A stretch of DNA of 64,000 bases from NCBI RefSeq assembly GCF_007971385.1, contig NZ_CP042434.1, forward strand, positions 2,728,001-2,792,000, in the 5' to 3' direction. This DNA comes from Arachidicoccus ginsenosidivorans. Its GTDB lineage: Bacteria > Bacteroidota > Bacteroidia > Chitinophagales > Chitinophagaceae. Position 1 is the first letter of the stretch; every line of letters starts with the position of its first letter. Under the pieces are notes generated by a model. The model was not told where the DNA came from. It saw only the letters and a list, made by a program, of their open reading frames with translations, and ran no database searches. Of the stretch, positions 10,624 to 20,401 are shown one piece after another. The position numbers and the translations under genes were made by a program.

Positions 10624-11817
10624 ATGAAATATAATATGAGATATAATAGATGTATAATCATGCTATTAGCAATATTGATTGTAATTGCTGGTTGTTCTAA
10701 AATGGATGAATATAAAAAGTATGTCAAAAGTGGAGAAATTTCATACACAGGTAAAATTGATTCTCTTCAAATTTTTTCAGGAAATAAAAGGGTGCTCATA
10801 AAGGGATTATTTCTGTCTGATCCTAAAATTGATAAATGTGTAATTTATTGGAATTCCAAAAAGGATTCTGCTGTGATAAGTGTACATAGAACGCAGGGGG
10901 TAGATACGCTAAAATACCTTATTAATAATTTGGAGGACAATGTCTATAATTTTGAGATTTTGACTTATGACAAACTTGGAAATGCTTCCATTCCTGTTTA
11001 TGCAGTTGGCACAGCCTATGGAGATCGTTATCAGGCATCTCTTGGCAATCGTCCTATTTCTAAAAAGGAACTTTATGCGGGAGATTTAACAACCACGCTG
11101 TTGTTTGGAAGTATGGACAGAACTTCCGGTGTTTTTGCAACCGAAGTGGAATATAAGGACCAAAGTGGTGATAACCATAATTTATTTATTCCTATAGACA
11201 GCACGAGTCTTGTATTACCTGATTATGCAATCGGTACAGAATTTAAATACCGTACATTATTTTTGCCGGATACAAGTTGCATAGATACCTTTTATTCCGC
11301 ATTTACTTCCACTGGTCCATCTGTTGTTTATTTGTTAAATTTAGGGGATCAATTTACACATGCAGAATGGGATGGTGGCAGATGGGGAGTGCTTGAAAAT
11401 TGGATTACTAATGACGATACAAAAAATGCAGGCGGCAACAAATATGGAGGGTATGAATTGCGTGGTGGAGTGGGTGTTTTGTCTTTTGAGGCAGGTTGGG
11501 GATTGAGAGCCGTCCCAAATGGAAAGATTTACCAAAAAACTACATTGCCTCCCGGGGATTATACTTTTACGCCAAGTGGAATTGAGGCTGGATCTGCTGG
11601 AGTCATTTATGCCGCAGTTGCTCAAGGAGATGAATTGCCTGACTTTGATTTAGTAGGAAGTGAGTCCATTGCCGCAACAAGGATTACAACTGCTGGGGAA
11701 TCTCTCCAATTTCATTTGGACAAAACAACATCGGTGGCTATTGGATTTGTCGCTAATATGCCGGACGTGGGCTCCTATTTTAAAGTCAAAAAAATACAAT
11801 TCACAAAAATGGAATAA
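10624..11817 (+). CDS. SusE/F-like surface lipoprotein (DUF4998/DUF5013 type)
   Basis: 397-residue lipoprotein with signal peptide and lipobox (IVIAGC-SKMDEYKKY). The first half holds two beta domains with the DUF4998 signature (YWNSKKDSAVISV, LEDNVYNFEILTYDKLGNAS). The second half carries a beta-sandwich with WDGGRWGVLENWITND and TTLPPGDYTF, resembling DUF5013, a probable carbohydrate-binding module. DUF4959 and DUF4998 lipoproteins often occur side by side after susCD, as here, with 24 bases between them. It probably binds glycan at the cell surface. It is the last gene before the operon's terminator. The domain names come from recalled motifs; a profile search would settle them. Confidence 0.8.
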   Translation: MKYNMRYNRCIIMLLAILIVIAGCSKMDEYKKYVKSGEISYTGKIDSLQIFSGNKRVLIKGLFLSDPKIDKCVIYWNSKKDSAVISVHRTQGVDTLKYLINNLEDNVYNFEILTYDKLGNASIPVYAVGTAYGDRYQASLGNRPISKKELYAGDLTTTLLFGSMDRTSGVFATEVEYKDQSGDNHNLFIPIDSTSLVLPDYAIGTEFKYRTLFLPDTSCIDTFYSAFTSTGPSVVYLLNLGDQFTHAEWDGGRWGVLENWITNDDTKNAGGNKYGGYELRGGVGVLSFEAGWGLRAVPNGKIYQKTTLPPGDYTFTPSGIEAGSAGVIYAAVAQGDELPDFDLVGSESIAATRITTAGESLQFHLDKTTSVAIGFVANMPDVGSYFKVKKIQFTKME

Positions 11818-11866
11818 GAATGAATTGTCTCTAATTGGAACATTTTGTTTGTAGTGTTGAGAACAG

Positions 11867-11896
11867 AGGGGTATTTATGAATAAATACCCCTTTTC
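11867..11896 (+). terminator. intrinsic terminator of the susC1 operon
   Basis: An 11-bp perfect stem (11867-11877, AGGGGTATTTA, with 11882-11892) with a 4-base loop is followed by TTTTC. The descending arm's C-run is also the first block of the next C-rich element, so terminator and regulatory site overlap. Confidence 0.88.
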
Positions 11897-11941
11897 TACC
11901 GTTTTGACCCCCTCTGTGCCATTGGGTCGTGGCTATTTTTG
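11888..11941 (+). promoter_or_regulatory. two-block C-rich element and TTTTG before GH35
   Basis: CCCC (11888-11891), a 16-base spacer and CCCCC (11908-11912), then 24 bases to TTTTG (11937-11941), a likely -33 element. The spacing matches the susC1 and susC2 copies; only the first block has four C rather than five. I see no convincing -7 box. It marks the start of a separate transcription unit for GH35 and the genes behind it. Confidence 0.5.
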
Positions 11942-12019
11942 TTACTGTTATATTTATATATAAGTATTAAATTTAATGTTTTGCTCATTAATTGGGTGTT
12001 CTTGAAAATTATTTTATCT

Positions 12020-13876
12020 ATGAAAGAAAAGCTAAAAAGGTATTTAGGCTTTATGCTTATGGCCTGTGGAGGATTTTTACTATTGACTATGGGATTAGGA
12101 TGTAATTCTGCTAGCAGGCAACATTCTTTTGCCTTAGGCGATTCTGCATTTTTATTGGATGGGAAACCTTTTCAGATTATCTCTGGGGAGATTCATTATC
12201 CCAGAGTGCCAAGAGAAGCCTGGCGAGCAAGGCTAAAGATGGCCAAGGCGATGGGGTTAAACACAATAAGTACCTATGTTTTCTGGAATCTGCATGAGCC
12301 AGAGAAGGGGGTGTTTGACTTTACAGGCAATAACGATATCGCAGAATTTGTAAAAGAAGCAAAAGAAGAAGGGCTATGGGTCATCCTTAGGCCAAGCCCT
12401 TATGTGTGCGCTGAATGGGAATTTGGAGGTTATCCTTACTGGTTACAAAATGAAAAGGGACTCGTCGTCAGAAGTACTGAGACTCAGTATCTTAATGAAT
12501 ATAAAAAATATATTGATGCCGTAGGTAAACAGCTGGCGCCCTTACAAGTAAATCATGGTGGAAATATCTTAATGATCCAAATTGAAAATGAGTACGGATC
12601 CTATGGAAAGGATAAGGATTACCTGGCCTTAAATGAAAAGATGTTCAGAGGTGCTGGCTTTGATGGATTGTTATATACTTGTGATCCTCCAGGCGACCTT
12701 CCAAATGGTTACCTTCCAGGATTGCTTCCAGCCGTCAATGGTCTGGTGAAGCCGGAGGCTGTTAAAAGCCTTGTTAGAAAGTACCATAATGGGAAAGGAC
12801 CGTTTTTGATCGCTGAATGGTATCCAGCCTGGTTTGATTGGTGGGGCACCAAACACCACAGAGTGGCACCTGAATCATATGCGACAGAGCTGGACTCTGT
12901 GTTAGGTTCAGGTTTGTCTATTAATATGTATATGTTCCACGGAGGGACTACCAGAGGATTTATGAATGGAGCCAATTATAAGGACAGTACGCCTTATGAG
13001 CCGCAGATCAGCAGTTATGATTATGATGCACCGCTTGACGAGGCTGGTAACCCGACTGAGAAGTTCAAAATCTTCCGCTCCGTGATTGCAAAACATTTAC
13101 CGGCAGGCGAAACCTTGCCACCCATTCCGGCCAGTAAGCCAACCATGGCCATTAATGATATTCAATTAACAAAGCATACTTATTTATTGGATGCGCTTCC
13201 TGCACCCATAATCGCTGATACGCCAGTAACCTTTGAAAATCTACACCAGGCTTACGGATATCTACTGTACCGGACCATCGTAGATGGCGATAAGTCCAGC
13301 ACTTTAAAAATCGATGAATTAAGAGATTATGCTGTCGTTATGGTCAATGGGCAACCGCAAGGAACAGTAGATCGACGACTAGGACAAAATTCCCTAAATA
13401 TCCATTTACCGGCAGGTAGGGATACGCTTGATATTTTTGTTGAAAATTTAGGCAGAATCAATTTTGGGCCTAACTTGTTGAAAAACAATAAAGGCATTAC
13501 GCATAAAGTACTATTGGGTGGAAGAGAATTGAAAGGATGGTCCATGTATGGATTTCCGTTCAAAACATTGGACAATTTTAAATGGCAGACAGCGACGACA
13601 AATAATAAAGGGCCGGTATTGCTTCAAGGCAACTTTAAATTGGAAAATGTAGCGGACACCTATTTCGATATGACAAGTTGGGGAAAAGGTGTCTTGTGGG
13701 TCAATGGACATAATTTGGGACGTTATTGGCGGGTCGGACCCCAACAGACCGTTTATGTTCCTAAAGAATGGTTGAAAAAGGGGGACAACGAGGTGACAGT
13801 TTTGGAAGAGTTGAATGATGACAAGCGCGTTATCAATGCTATTAATCACCCTATTTTGGATAGTTTACAAAAATAA
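12020..13876 (+). CDS. GH35 beta-galactosidase
   Basis: Removes terminal beta-galactose from galactan or arabinogalactan oligomers. I use the ATG at 12020, giving 618 residues with a lipobox (TMGLGC28), so the mature enzyme is probably a lipoprotein; an in-frame TTG at 11939 would add 27 residues before the signal peptide. The TIM barrel starts with FQIISGEIHYPRVPREAWR. The acid/base is E191 in QIENEYGSYG and the nucleophile E266 in FLIAEWYPAWFDWWG. C-terminal jelly-roll domains end with VLWVNGHNLGRYWRVGPQQTVYVP. It is the first gene of the second enzyme run, behind its own C-rich element and TTTTG. Linkage preference (beta-1,3, 1,4 or 1,6) cannot be read from the sequence. Confidence 0.94.
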   Translation: MKEKLKRYLGFMLMACGGFLLLTMGLGCNSASRQHSFALGDSAFLLDGKPFQIISGEIHYPRVPREAWRARLKMAKAMGLNTISTYVFWNLHEPEKGVFDFTGNNDIAEFVKEAKEEGLWVILRPSPYVCAEWEFGGYPYWLQNEKGLVVRSTETQYLNEYKKYIDAVGKQLAPLQVNHGGNILMIQIENEYGSYGKDKDYLALNEKMFRGAGFDGLLYTCDPPGDLPNGYLPGLLPAVNGLVKPEAVKSLVRKYHNGKGPFLIAEWYPAWFDWWGTKHHRVAPESYATELDSVLGSGLSINMYMFHGGTTRGFMNGANYKDSTPYEPQISSYDYDAPLDEAGNPTEKFKIFRSVIAKHLPAGETLPPIPASKPTMAINDIQLTKHTYLLDALPAPIIADTPVTFENLHQAYGYLLYRTIVDGDKSSTLKIDELRDYAVVMVNGQPQGTVDRRLGQNSLNIHLPAGRDTLDIFVENLGRINFGPNLLKNNKGITHKVLLGGRELKGWSMYGFPFKTLDNFKWQTATTNNKGPVLLQGNFKLENVADTYFDMTSWGKGVLWVNGHNLGRYWRVGPQQTVYVPKEWLKKGDNEVTVLEELNDDKRVINAINHPILDSLQK

Positions 13877-13878
13877 TC

Positions 13879-13883
13879 GGAGG
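13879..13883 (+). promoter_or_regulatory. consensus Shine-Dalgarno before the GH43-like gene
   Basis: GGAGG lies 8 bases upstream of the ATG at 13892. This is notable because the other starts in this window mostly lack any Shine-Dalgarno sequence, as is usual in Bacteroidota. It fixes the start of the GH43-like gene. Confidence 0.55.
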
Positions 13884-13891
13884 TTCAAAAT

Positions 13892-14923
13892 ATGAATAGT
13901 CGACAGTTTTGCGGCGCAAAGGCTAATTTTTGGGGACTGGTTCTGGTTACTTTATTAATGTTAAACGGGAGCGCCTCTGCTCAAAGAAGAATCGTTCCCA
14001 GAAAGCATATGCCGCTAGATTCAATTAGGCTTAGCGATCCCTTTATTCTAGCCGATTCTATTACACATATGTATTATATGACGGGGACTGGCGGTCTTTT
14101 GTGGAAAAGTAAGGATTTACAATACTGGGATGGCCCATTTGTTGTGACCCATACGGATTCCAGTTCATGGATGGGACCACATCCAATGATCTGGGCTGCT
14201 GAAATCCATTATTATAAGGGTAAGTATTACTATTTTGCCACCTTTACCAATGCCAAAAAAGTCATCGGTCATTTTAATGGAAATGCGCTTGTGCGCAGAG
14301 CCTGCCACATTCTGGTCAGTGATGACCCAGAAGGGCCTTACAAGCCTGTTCCTTCGGGTGATTCTGTTTATCTTCCAGCGAATTTATCCACGCTCGATGC
14401 AACCTTCTGGGTAGACAAACTTGGTGATCCCTGGATGATTTATTGTCATGAGTGGGTTCAAAATAATAACGGGACCGTTGATAAGATCAGGTTAAAACCC
14501 GATTTATCTGGAACTGTCGGACAACCAACCACCCTTTTTAAAGCCAGTGAATCACCTTGGAGTCGTGAAAAGATAAACGGAAAAATTCAGGCAAATAGAG
14601 TGACGGATGGTCCTTATGTTTTCAGGACACAAACCGGCAGGCTAGGGATTATTTGGACCAGTTGGGTTTATAATGTATATACACAGGGAGTTGCCTATTC
14701 AAAAAGTGGTAAACTTTCAGGGCCCTGGAAACAACAGGTAAAGCCAGTAACACCGCCTAACTATGGGCATGGTATGTTGTTTAAAACGCTAAATGGACAA
14801 ACGCTGATGGCTGTGCATAGCCACAAAGATGTCAATGGCCATTATATTAGAATCCCGCATTTGTTTTCAGTGGATATGACGGGTGATTCTCTGGTAGTTA
14901 AAGGCCAGTATCGGTTTAAGTAA
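13892..14923 (+). CDS. GH43-like glycosidase with Asp at the acid position
   Basis: 343-residue secreted protein with a signal peptide ending near GSASA30-Q and a five-bladed propeller typical of GH43. The first two catalytic positions are present: base D49 in RLSDPF and D169 in TLDATFWVD. At the place of the usual acid motif EGP it reads VTDGP (D239), so the acid Glu seems replaced by Asp. Other landmarks are MIWAAEIHYYKGKYYYFATF and a late HSHKDVNGHY. It may belong to a GH43 subfamily acting on arabinofuranosyl or galactosyl side chains; I cannot assign the subfamily. It follows GH35 by 15 bases, so the two are translated from one message. Activity may differ from classical arabinofuranosidases. 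Confidence 0.78.
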   Translation: MNSRQFCGAKANFWGLVLVTLLMLNGSASAQRRIVPRKHMPLDSIRLSDPFILADSITHMYYMTGTGGLLWKSKDLQYWDGPFVVTHTDSSSWMGPHPMIWAAEIHYYKGKYYYFATFTNAKKVIGHFNGNALVRRACHILVSDDPEGPYKPVPSGDSVYLPANLSTLDATFWVDKLGDPWMIYCHEWVQNNNGTVDKIRLKPDLSGTVGQPTTLFKASESPWSREKINGKIQANRVTDGPYVFRTQTGRLGIIWTSWVYNVYTQGVAYSKSGKLSGPWKQQVKPVTPPNYGHGMLFKTLNGQTLMAVHSHKDVNGHYIRIPHLFSVDMTGDSLVVKGQYRFK

Positions 14924-14989
14924 TTATAATCTTTTGGATACAAGGATCTATTCTTTCAATTTTAAATCAATAAAAATAGTTGCGCATCC

Positions 14990-17461
14990 ATGAAATTCTT
15001 TAAAAATATAAAAAGGGAAGGGATGGTATTTGCTGCCCTTCTACTAACGTTGAGCGGTATTAATGTGTATGGACAAAATGTAATTACCAGAAATGAAAGG
15101 AAAATAGATGCGGACTGGAAATTTCATTTAGGCAATGCTGCTAGTCCAACCTTGGATTTTAATTATGGGATTAATGAAACTAGTTTTTCTAAAGCAGGTG
15201 GCGCAAACGGAACGGCTTATGCTATTCGGTTTAATGATCGTAACTGGCAAAAGGTTGATTTACCACATGATTGGGCCGTAGGCCTGCCGTTTGATTATAT
15301 GGATAATGGAGATCAGAATGCACATGGATATAAGGCGATCGGTGGGCATTATCCGCAAAACAGTATCGGTTGGTATCGCAAAGAATTTGAGGTTGACCCG
15401 GCAGATTCCGGTGGAAGATTTGAGTTAAGAACTGATGGGATTTACCGGGACAGCAAAGTATGGGTAAATGGCTATTATGTTGGGGGCAATTATAGTGGTT
15501 ATACCAGTGCGACCTATGATATTACTGATTTTATACGATTTGGAAAGAAAAATGTTATAGCGGTTCGTGTTGACGCGACCCATTACGAAGGATGGTTTTA
15601 CGAAGGTGCCGGGATTTACCGCCATGTATGGTTGAATCGGTACAATAATTTACATGTTGTTTCCCAGGGAGGGTTATATGTGCGTACTGAAAATAAGGGA
15701 AAGGATGCGAATGTTATTTTGAAGACAGAGGTAATCAATAAAAACACGCACGCAGTAAAAGGAACACTTGAAACCTTGATCTTAAATAGAGAAGGAAAAG
15801 TGCTTGTTCATTCAAAAGTGATCCCCTTGGCGCTGGATATAAATGAACAAAAGAGCTATAATAATAGTCTGCTTCTGCCCAATGCACAGCTATCGAATTT
15901 GGACAACCCTTATCTTTATAGAGCCGTCGCATTGGTTCGTGAAAATGGCCAGGTGGTAGACAGTGTTCCTGTCAGGTTTGGCGTGAGAACTTTTGCTTTT
16001 GATAAAGACAAAGGCTTCTTTTTAAACGGTAAATCGGTTAAGATAAAAGGAACAAGTGATCATCAGGATCATGCCGGTGTTGGTGCGGCCTTATTGGATT
16101 ATTTACAATATTATAGAATCGGGTTATTAAAACAAATGGGCAGTAACGCCATCCGCACGACCCACAATCCGCCTACACCAGAGCTTTTAGATGCCTGCGA
16201 TAGTCTTGGTATGCTGGTGATGGATGAGACACGCCTTTTGACTAGCGGCTCAGAGTATGAAAAGGAATTTAGGGATCTGATTTTGCGAGACAGAAATCAT
16301 CCTTCTATTTTTTTATGGTCTATAGGCAATGAGGAGCATTATACACAGCGTACAGATATTGGCAAAAGGATCGCTTTAAATCAGATTCTACTCCAAAAAG
16401 AATTGGACCCTTCAAGAACAGCTACTTATGCGGCTAATATTGGAAATGTCTATCATGGAGTCAATGAAGTAATTCCAATTCGCGGATTCAATTATAATTT
16501 AAATGGTGCGGACAATTACCATAAGGAACATCCTGATCAGCCTGTAATTGGCACCGAGGTAGCCAGCACAGTCAGTACTAGGGGCATTTACATAAAAGAT
16601 ACTGTAAGATGTTATGTGCCGGATTATGATAGTGTTTTCCCTCCATGGGCCTCAACAGCGGAGACCTGGTGGTCTTTTGCCGCCAAAAGAGATTGGTTTA
16701 TGGGTGGATTTGCTTGGACGGGATTTGATTACCGAGGTGAACCTACGCCATATAAGTGGCCTAATATCAATTCTCATTTCGGAATAATGGATATGTGCGG
16801 TTTTCCCAAAACGGTTTACTATTACTATAATGCATGGTGGAGTGATTCAGCGGTTATGCATATTGCGCCTCACTGGAACTGGCAAGGGGAAGAGGGAAAA
16901 GAGAAAATAGTATGGGTGAACTCAAATACTGATGACGTTGAGCTCTTTTTGAATGGTAAAAGTCTGGGGAAAAAGAAAATGCCGATTAATGGCCATTTAG
17001 AATGGAAAGTTCAATATGAACCTGGTAAATTGGAGGCAATCGGTTATAAAGATGGCCAGAAAGTGACCTATTCAGTGGAAACCACTGGTCGGCCATATCA
17101 AATCAAATTAACTCCTTCCAAAAATGTTTTATTAGCAGACGGCGAAGATGCGGTTGTGGTCAATGTAAGTGCAGTAGATAAACAAGGTAGAGAAGTGCCT
17201 GATGCCTCTAATATGGTTTATTTTGATCTAGAAGGTGAAAATGCGGCCATCGTTGGAGTGGGTAATGGTGATCCGAGCAGCCATGAAAATGATAAAGATG
17301 TTAGGCATAATTGGCATCGCAGCTTATTTAATGGCCGGGCACAAGTGATTATTCGCTCCGGTACAAATTCCGGTACTATAAAATTAAAGGCTTTTGCATC
17401 CGATGTTTTAAGTTCGAATATAGAATTAAAGCAAATAAATAATACGGCACCGATTAAATAA
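14990..17461 (+). CDS. GH2 beta-galactosidase-family enzyme 1
   Basis: 823-residue secreted glycosidase with signal peptide (to about NVYGQ29). Domain order: sugar-binding jelly roll (DWKFHLGN, DLPHDWAV, GWYRKEFEV, DSKVWVNGYYVGG), Ig-like domain, TIM barrel from about 338, then C-terminal Ig-like domains (VELFLNGKSLGKK; LLADGEDAVVVNVSAVDKQG). The acid/base is E448 in LWSIGNEEH and the nucleophile E523 in VIGTEVAST. This resembles Bacteroides beta-galactosidases of arabinogalactan and galactan PULs, so beta-galactosidase is the likely activity; beta-glucuronidase cannot be excluded from motifs alone. It follows the GH43-like gene by 66 bases and continues the enzyme run. Probably periplasmic. 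Confidence 0.9.
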   Translation: MKFFKNIKREGMVFAALLLTLSGINVYGQNVITRNERKIDADWKFHLGNAASPTLDFNYGINETSFSKAGGANGTAYAIRFNDRNWQKVDLPHDWAVGLPFDYMDNGDQNAHGYKAIGGHYPQNSIGWYRKEFEVDPADSGGRFELRTDGIYRDSKVWVNGYYVGGNYSGYTSATYDITDFIRFGKKNVIAVRVDATHYEGWFYEGAGIYRHVWLNRYNNLHVVSQGGLYVRTENKGKDANVILKTEVINKNTHAVKGTLETLILNREGKVLVHSKVIPLALDINEQKSYNNSLLLPNAQLSNLDNPYLYRAVALVRENGQVVDSVPVRFGVRTFAFDKDKGFFLNGKSVKIKGTSDHQDHAGVGAALLDYLQYYRIGLLKQMGSNAIRTTHNPPTPELLDACDSLGMLVMDETRLLTSGSEYEKEFRDLILRDRNHPSIFLWSIGNEEHYTQRTDIGKRIALNQILLQKELDPSRTATYAANIGNVYHGVNEVIPIRGFNYNLNGADNYHKEHPDQPVIGTEVASTVSTRGIYIKDTVRCYVPDYDSVFPPWASTAETWWSFAAKRDWFMGGFAWTGFDYRGEPTPYKWPNINSHFGIMDMCGFPKTVYYYYNAWWSDSAVMHIAPHWNWQGEEGKEKIVWVNSNTDDVELFLNGKSLGKKKMPINGHLEWKVQYEPGKLEAIGYKDGQKVTYSVETTGRPYQIKLTPSKNVLLADGEDAVVVNVSAVDKQGREVPDASNMVYFDLEGENAAIVGVGNGDPSSHENDKDVRHNWHRSLFNGRAQVIIRSGTNSGTIKLKAFASDVLSSNIELKQINNTAPIK

Positions 17462-17528
17462 TATGATTTTAATCGATTAATAGGTATGAAGGCTTAATAT
17501 AATTATTTAACTATCAATATTTTATAAG

Positions 17529-18701
17529 ATGAATAATCATATTAGGAAATTTTTGATAAGGGCATTTTTCCTCGTTTTGACGTTTGGCGGCGTAACTTGT
17601 TCTATTCAAGCTGCTGGCCAATTTAGATCAGCCAAAACCTCTGAGGTGGATAGCGTTAGGGCAATTATTATTCGCGTAAATGATCATTGGCAATCGGCGC
17701 ATTCTGCAAAGGTGCGTGCATTTTGGGATCATGCAGCGTATCAAACAGGGAATATGGCCGCTTATGAAGTGACTGGAAAATCGACCTATATTCAATATGC
17801 CACGGATTGGGCTATTTTTAATCAATGGCAAGGGGCCACTTCCAATGATAAAGCCAATTGGAAATATAACTATGGTGAAACCATGGATCATGTTTTATTT
17901 GGCGATTGGCAGGTTTGTTTTCAAACCTATATTGACCTATATAATTTGGATAAGCAACAAGATCCACAAAAAATTGCCCGTGCGAAAGAAGTCATCGAAT
18001 ATGAAATGAGCACGTCTAAAAATGATTATTGGTGGTGGTCCGACGGACTTTATATGGTAATGCCTGTTATGACTAAGCTTTATAAGGTAACGCATGACAG
18101 GAGGTATCTGGATAAGCTATTTGAATATTTTTCCTATGCGGACAGTGTCATGTTTGATGCAGAGGTTGGCCTTTATTACCGGGATGCCCGTTATGTATAT
18201 CCCAAACATAAAACGCCCGATGCTAAAAAGGATTTCTGGTCCAGAGGAGATGGATGGGTCTTTGCTGCACTTGCTAAAATGTTAGCCGACCTTCCAAAAA
18301 ATGCGCCTCATCGAGCATTATATCTCAGTCGTTTTAAGTCAATGGCTAAAGCTGTGGCGGCTGCGCAGCAGCCAGAAGGTTATTGGTGTAGGAGCTTACT
18401 GGACGGAAAATTTGCTCCTGGTCCAGAAACAAGCGGAACGGCGTTTTTCGTTTATGGTATGCAAAAAGGAATCAATGATGGGATTTTGAGTGGGACTACC
18501 TATCAAATGGTGGCAAACAAAGGCTGGGCTTACCTTAAAAATATTGCGCTGCAACCTGACGGTACTGTAGGTTATGTTCAACCAATTGGAGACAGGGCCA
18601 TTCCAGGGCAAATAGTAGATAAGCAATCAACTGCCGACTTCGGGGTGGGTGCATTTTTGCTCGCTGCCGCAGCCAGGTACAAACACTTGAAATCGTTTTA
18701 A
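17529..18701 (+). CDS. GH105 unsaturated rhamnogalacturonyl hydrolase
   Basis: 390-residue (alpha/alpha)6-barrel enzyme with signal peptide (ends near SIQAAGQ). It removes the unsaturated 4,5-galacturonyl residue left at the non-reducing end by rhamnogalacturonan lyases. The catalytic Asp is D172 in WWWSDGLYM, equivalent to D143 of YteR; further family landmarks are DFWSRGDGWVFAALAKML and PETSGTAFFVYGM. Its presence shows the locus reaches into the rhamnogalacturonan-I backbone and does not only act on arabinan or galactan side chains. A lyase partner would be needed; the beta-helix protein coded next is the only candidate in the window. Periplasmic location expected. Confidence 0.92.
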   Translation: MNNHIRKFLIRAFFLVLTFGGVTCSIQAAGQFRSAKTSEVDSVRAIIIRVNDHWQSAHSAKVRAFWDHAAYQTGNMAAYEVTGKSTYIQYATDWAIFNQWQGATSNDKANWKYNYGETMDHVLFGDWQVCFQTYIDLYNLDKQQDPQKIARAKEVIEYEMSTSKNDYWWWSDGLYMVMPVMTKLYKVTHDRRYLDKLFEYFSYADSVMFDAEVGLYYRDARYVYPKHKTPDAKKDFWSRGDGWVFAALAKMLADLPKNAPHRALYLSRFKSMAKAVAAAQQPEGYWCRSLLDGKFAPGPETSGTAFFVYGMQKGINDGILSGTTYQMVANKGWAYLKNIALQPDGTVGYVQPIGDRAIPGQIVDKQSTADFGVGAFLLAAAARYKHLKSF

Positions 18702-18738
18702 TAAATAAGAAAGGCTCGCTTAATCCTTTAAAACTATA

Positions 18739-20307
18739 GTGTTGAAAAAGAAATTGATCGTTTATGGTTTAACGTTACTCGGATTTGGGGTAATAAATTT
18801 TAGTATTGCGCAGATGTCTTCGGATAGGGAAAAAGCCGGAAGTCCAAGAACTTATTATATAGATGGTTTTCAGGGAAATGATGCGAATAGTGGTCGTACA
18901 ATATCTAATGCCTGGAAGCATTTATCCAAACTCAGTCAGATCGATCTGAAGCCAGGGGATAGTGTACTGCTGAAAAGAGGGACAGTATTTTTTGAAATTT
19001 AAATATTCAGGCTCAGGGAACAGCAGCACTACCTATTGTGTTTGATACTTATGGAAAAGGAAACAAGCCGCAGATTATTGCACTTGACCATGCTTTATAC
19101 ACAATAGAAATCAAGAATTCTGATTATATCACCTTGCAGGATCTTGAAATCGTCAATAAAGGTTCTGTTAGGTTGGCTGGCCGAACAGGAGTTAAACTCC
19201 TTTGTCAAGATTATGGGGTTTCACATCGTCTGATACTCAGAGGGCTATATGTTCATGATGTCAATGGCAGCCTCATAAAGTCAAAAGGAGGAGGCAGTGG
19301 TATTCAAATTGAAAACAAATGGCGCAATAAGATATCCATTTTCGATAGTCTATTAATTGAAGACTGTGTTATCCGGCGTACGGCCAGAAATGGCATTATC
19401 TGGAACGCTCCCTATAGAAGGGATAACTGGCATCCTAACACGCATATAGTCGTCCGAAAAAATCTTTTGGAAGGTGTGCCGGGTGATGGTATTGTTCCCA
19501 TTGGCTGCGATAGCGCACTGATTGAATATAATGTGATGCGGGATTGTCCGGAAATTCTTCCCTCATCTGAAGCCGCTGCAGGTATTTGGCCATGGAGTTG
19601 CGATAATACCTTGATTCAATTCAACGAAGTCAGTGGGCAGAAAAACCAGTGGGATGCCCAGGGTTTGATGCAGATTATAATTGTAATAATACCACGATCC
19701 AGTATAATTACAGTCACGATAATTATGGTGGGATGGTACTGATTTGTAATGATGGGGTTCCCATTATCCATACAATATAGGCAATATTGGTTCAGTCGTT
19801 CGATATAATCTCAGCATTAATGACGGCATCCGGCCTAAACCGGCCCGTTCGGGTAAAATGTTTTCACCTTCAATTCATGTTGCTGGCCCTGTTCAAAACA
19901 CGACAATTGAACATAATATTATCCATCAAACCTCTGTAAAAAATGCGCGTATTGATCGGACAATGTTGGAAGCTGATTCGTGGAATGGATTTGCTGACAG
20001 TACTATAATTAAGCAAAATTTGTTTTCTGCTAGTGGAGAAAGTAGTTTTAAAATGAACCATTCTTCGCGCAACTACTTTTTAAATAATTATTACTTAGGA
20101 AAATACGATTCATTACCACCCGACGGAAATGTAAATGTAAAAGACGCTGCTAATTTTTATTCAAAATATAGAAAATCAGTTACTTATGATGGCTTTGAAC
20201 AACTAGCGGGCTTAATAATAAAAAAGAAGATAGGGGAAGGAGCCGCTGAAGGTCATTTTGTAAATAAACTGGCAATCCAGTCCTTTTTCAATAGAATGGA
20301 CAAATAG
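18739..20307 (+). CDS. parallel beta-helix protein, pectate-lyase-like fold (three frameshifts)
   Basis: Secreted right-handed beta-helix protein of about 520 residues, reading from GTG at 18739 (signal peptide to about FSIAQ) through 20307. The start YYIDGFQGNDANSGRT...AWKHLSKLSQIDLKPGDSVLLKRG is the typical entry to a PL-like beta-helix, followed by rungs such as DYITLQDLEIVNKG, LIEDCVIRRTARNGI and TTIEHNIIHQTS. Three breaks are each healed by one base: at 18994-18997 (restores FFENLNIQAQG), T-run 19664-19666 (GFDADYNCNNT) and G-run 19754-19757 (NDGGSHYPYNIGN). Likely role: polysaccharide lyase or glycosidase on pectic chains, possibly feeding the GH105. No catalytic residues can be named with certainty. 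True decay is possible but unlikely given the pattern across the window. Confidence 0.78.
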
Positions 20308-20379
20308 GGTGGGTGTTTAAAGTGTCCGTTATTTGAATTCCTAAAAATTTAACGCTTGTTACGTGTGATAAGTTTAGAA

Positions 20380-20396
20380 TAGGTTAATATAACCTA
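20380..20396. promoter_or_regulatory. inverted repeat upstream of susC2
   Basis: TAGGTTA and TAACCTA form a perfect 7-bp inverted repeat with a 3-base spacer, directly before the C-rich element. Possible operator half-sites; no known regulator match. Confidence 0.35.
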
Positions 20397-20401
20397 AAAT
20401 G

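Noticed and set aside
11939..12019. GH35 starting at TTG 11939
   Set aside because: This would place the start inside the promoter region right next to TTTTG and put 27 residues before the signal peptide; ATG 12020 gives a normal lipoprotein signal.
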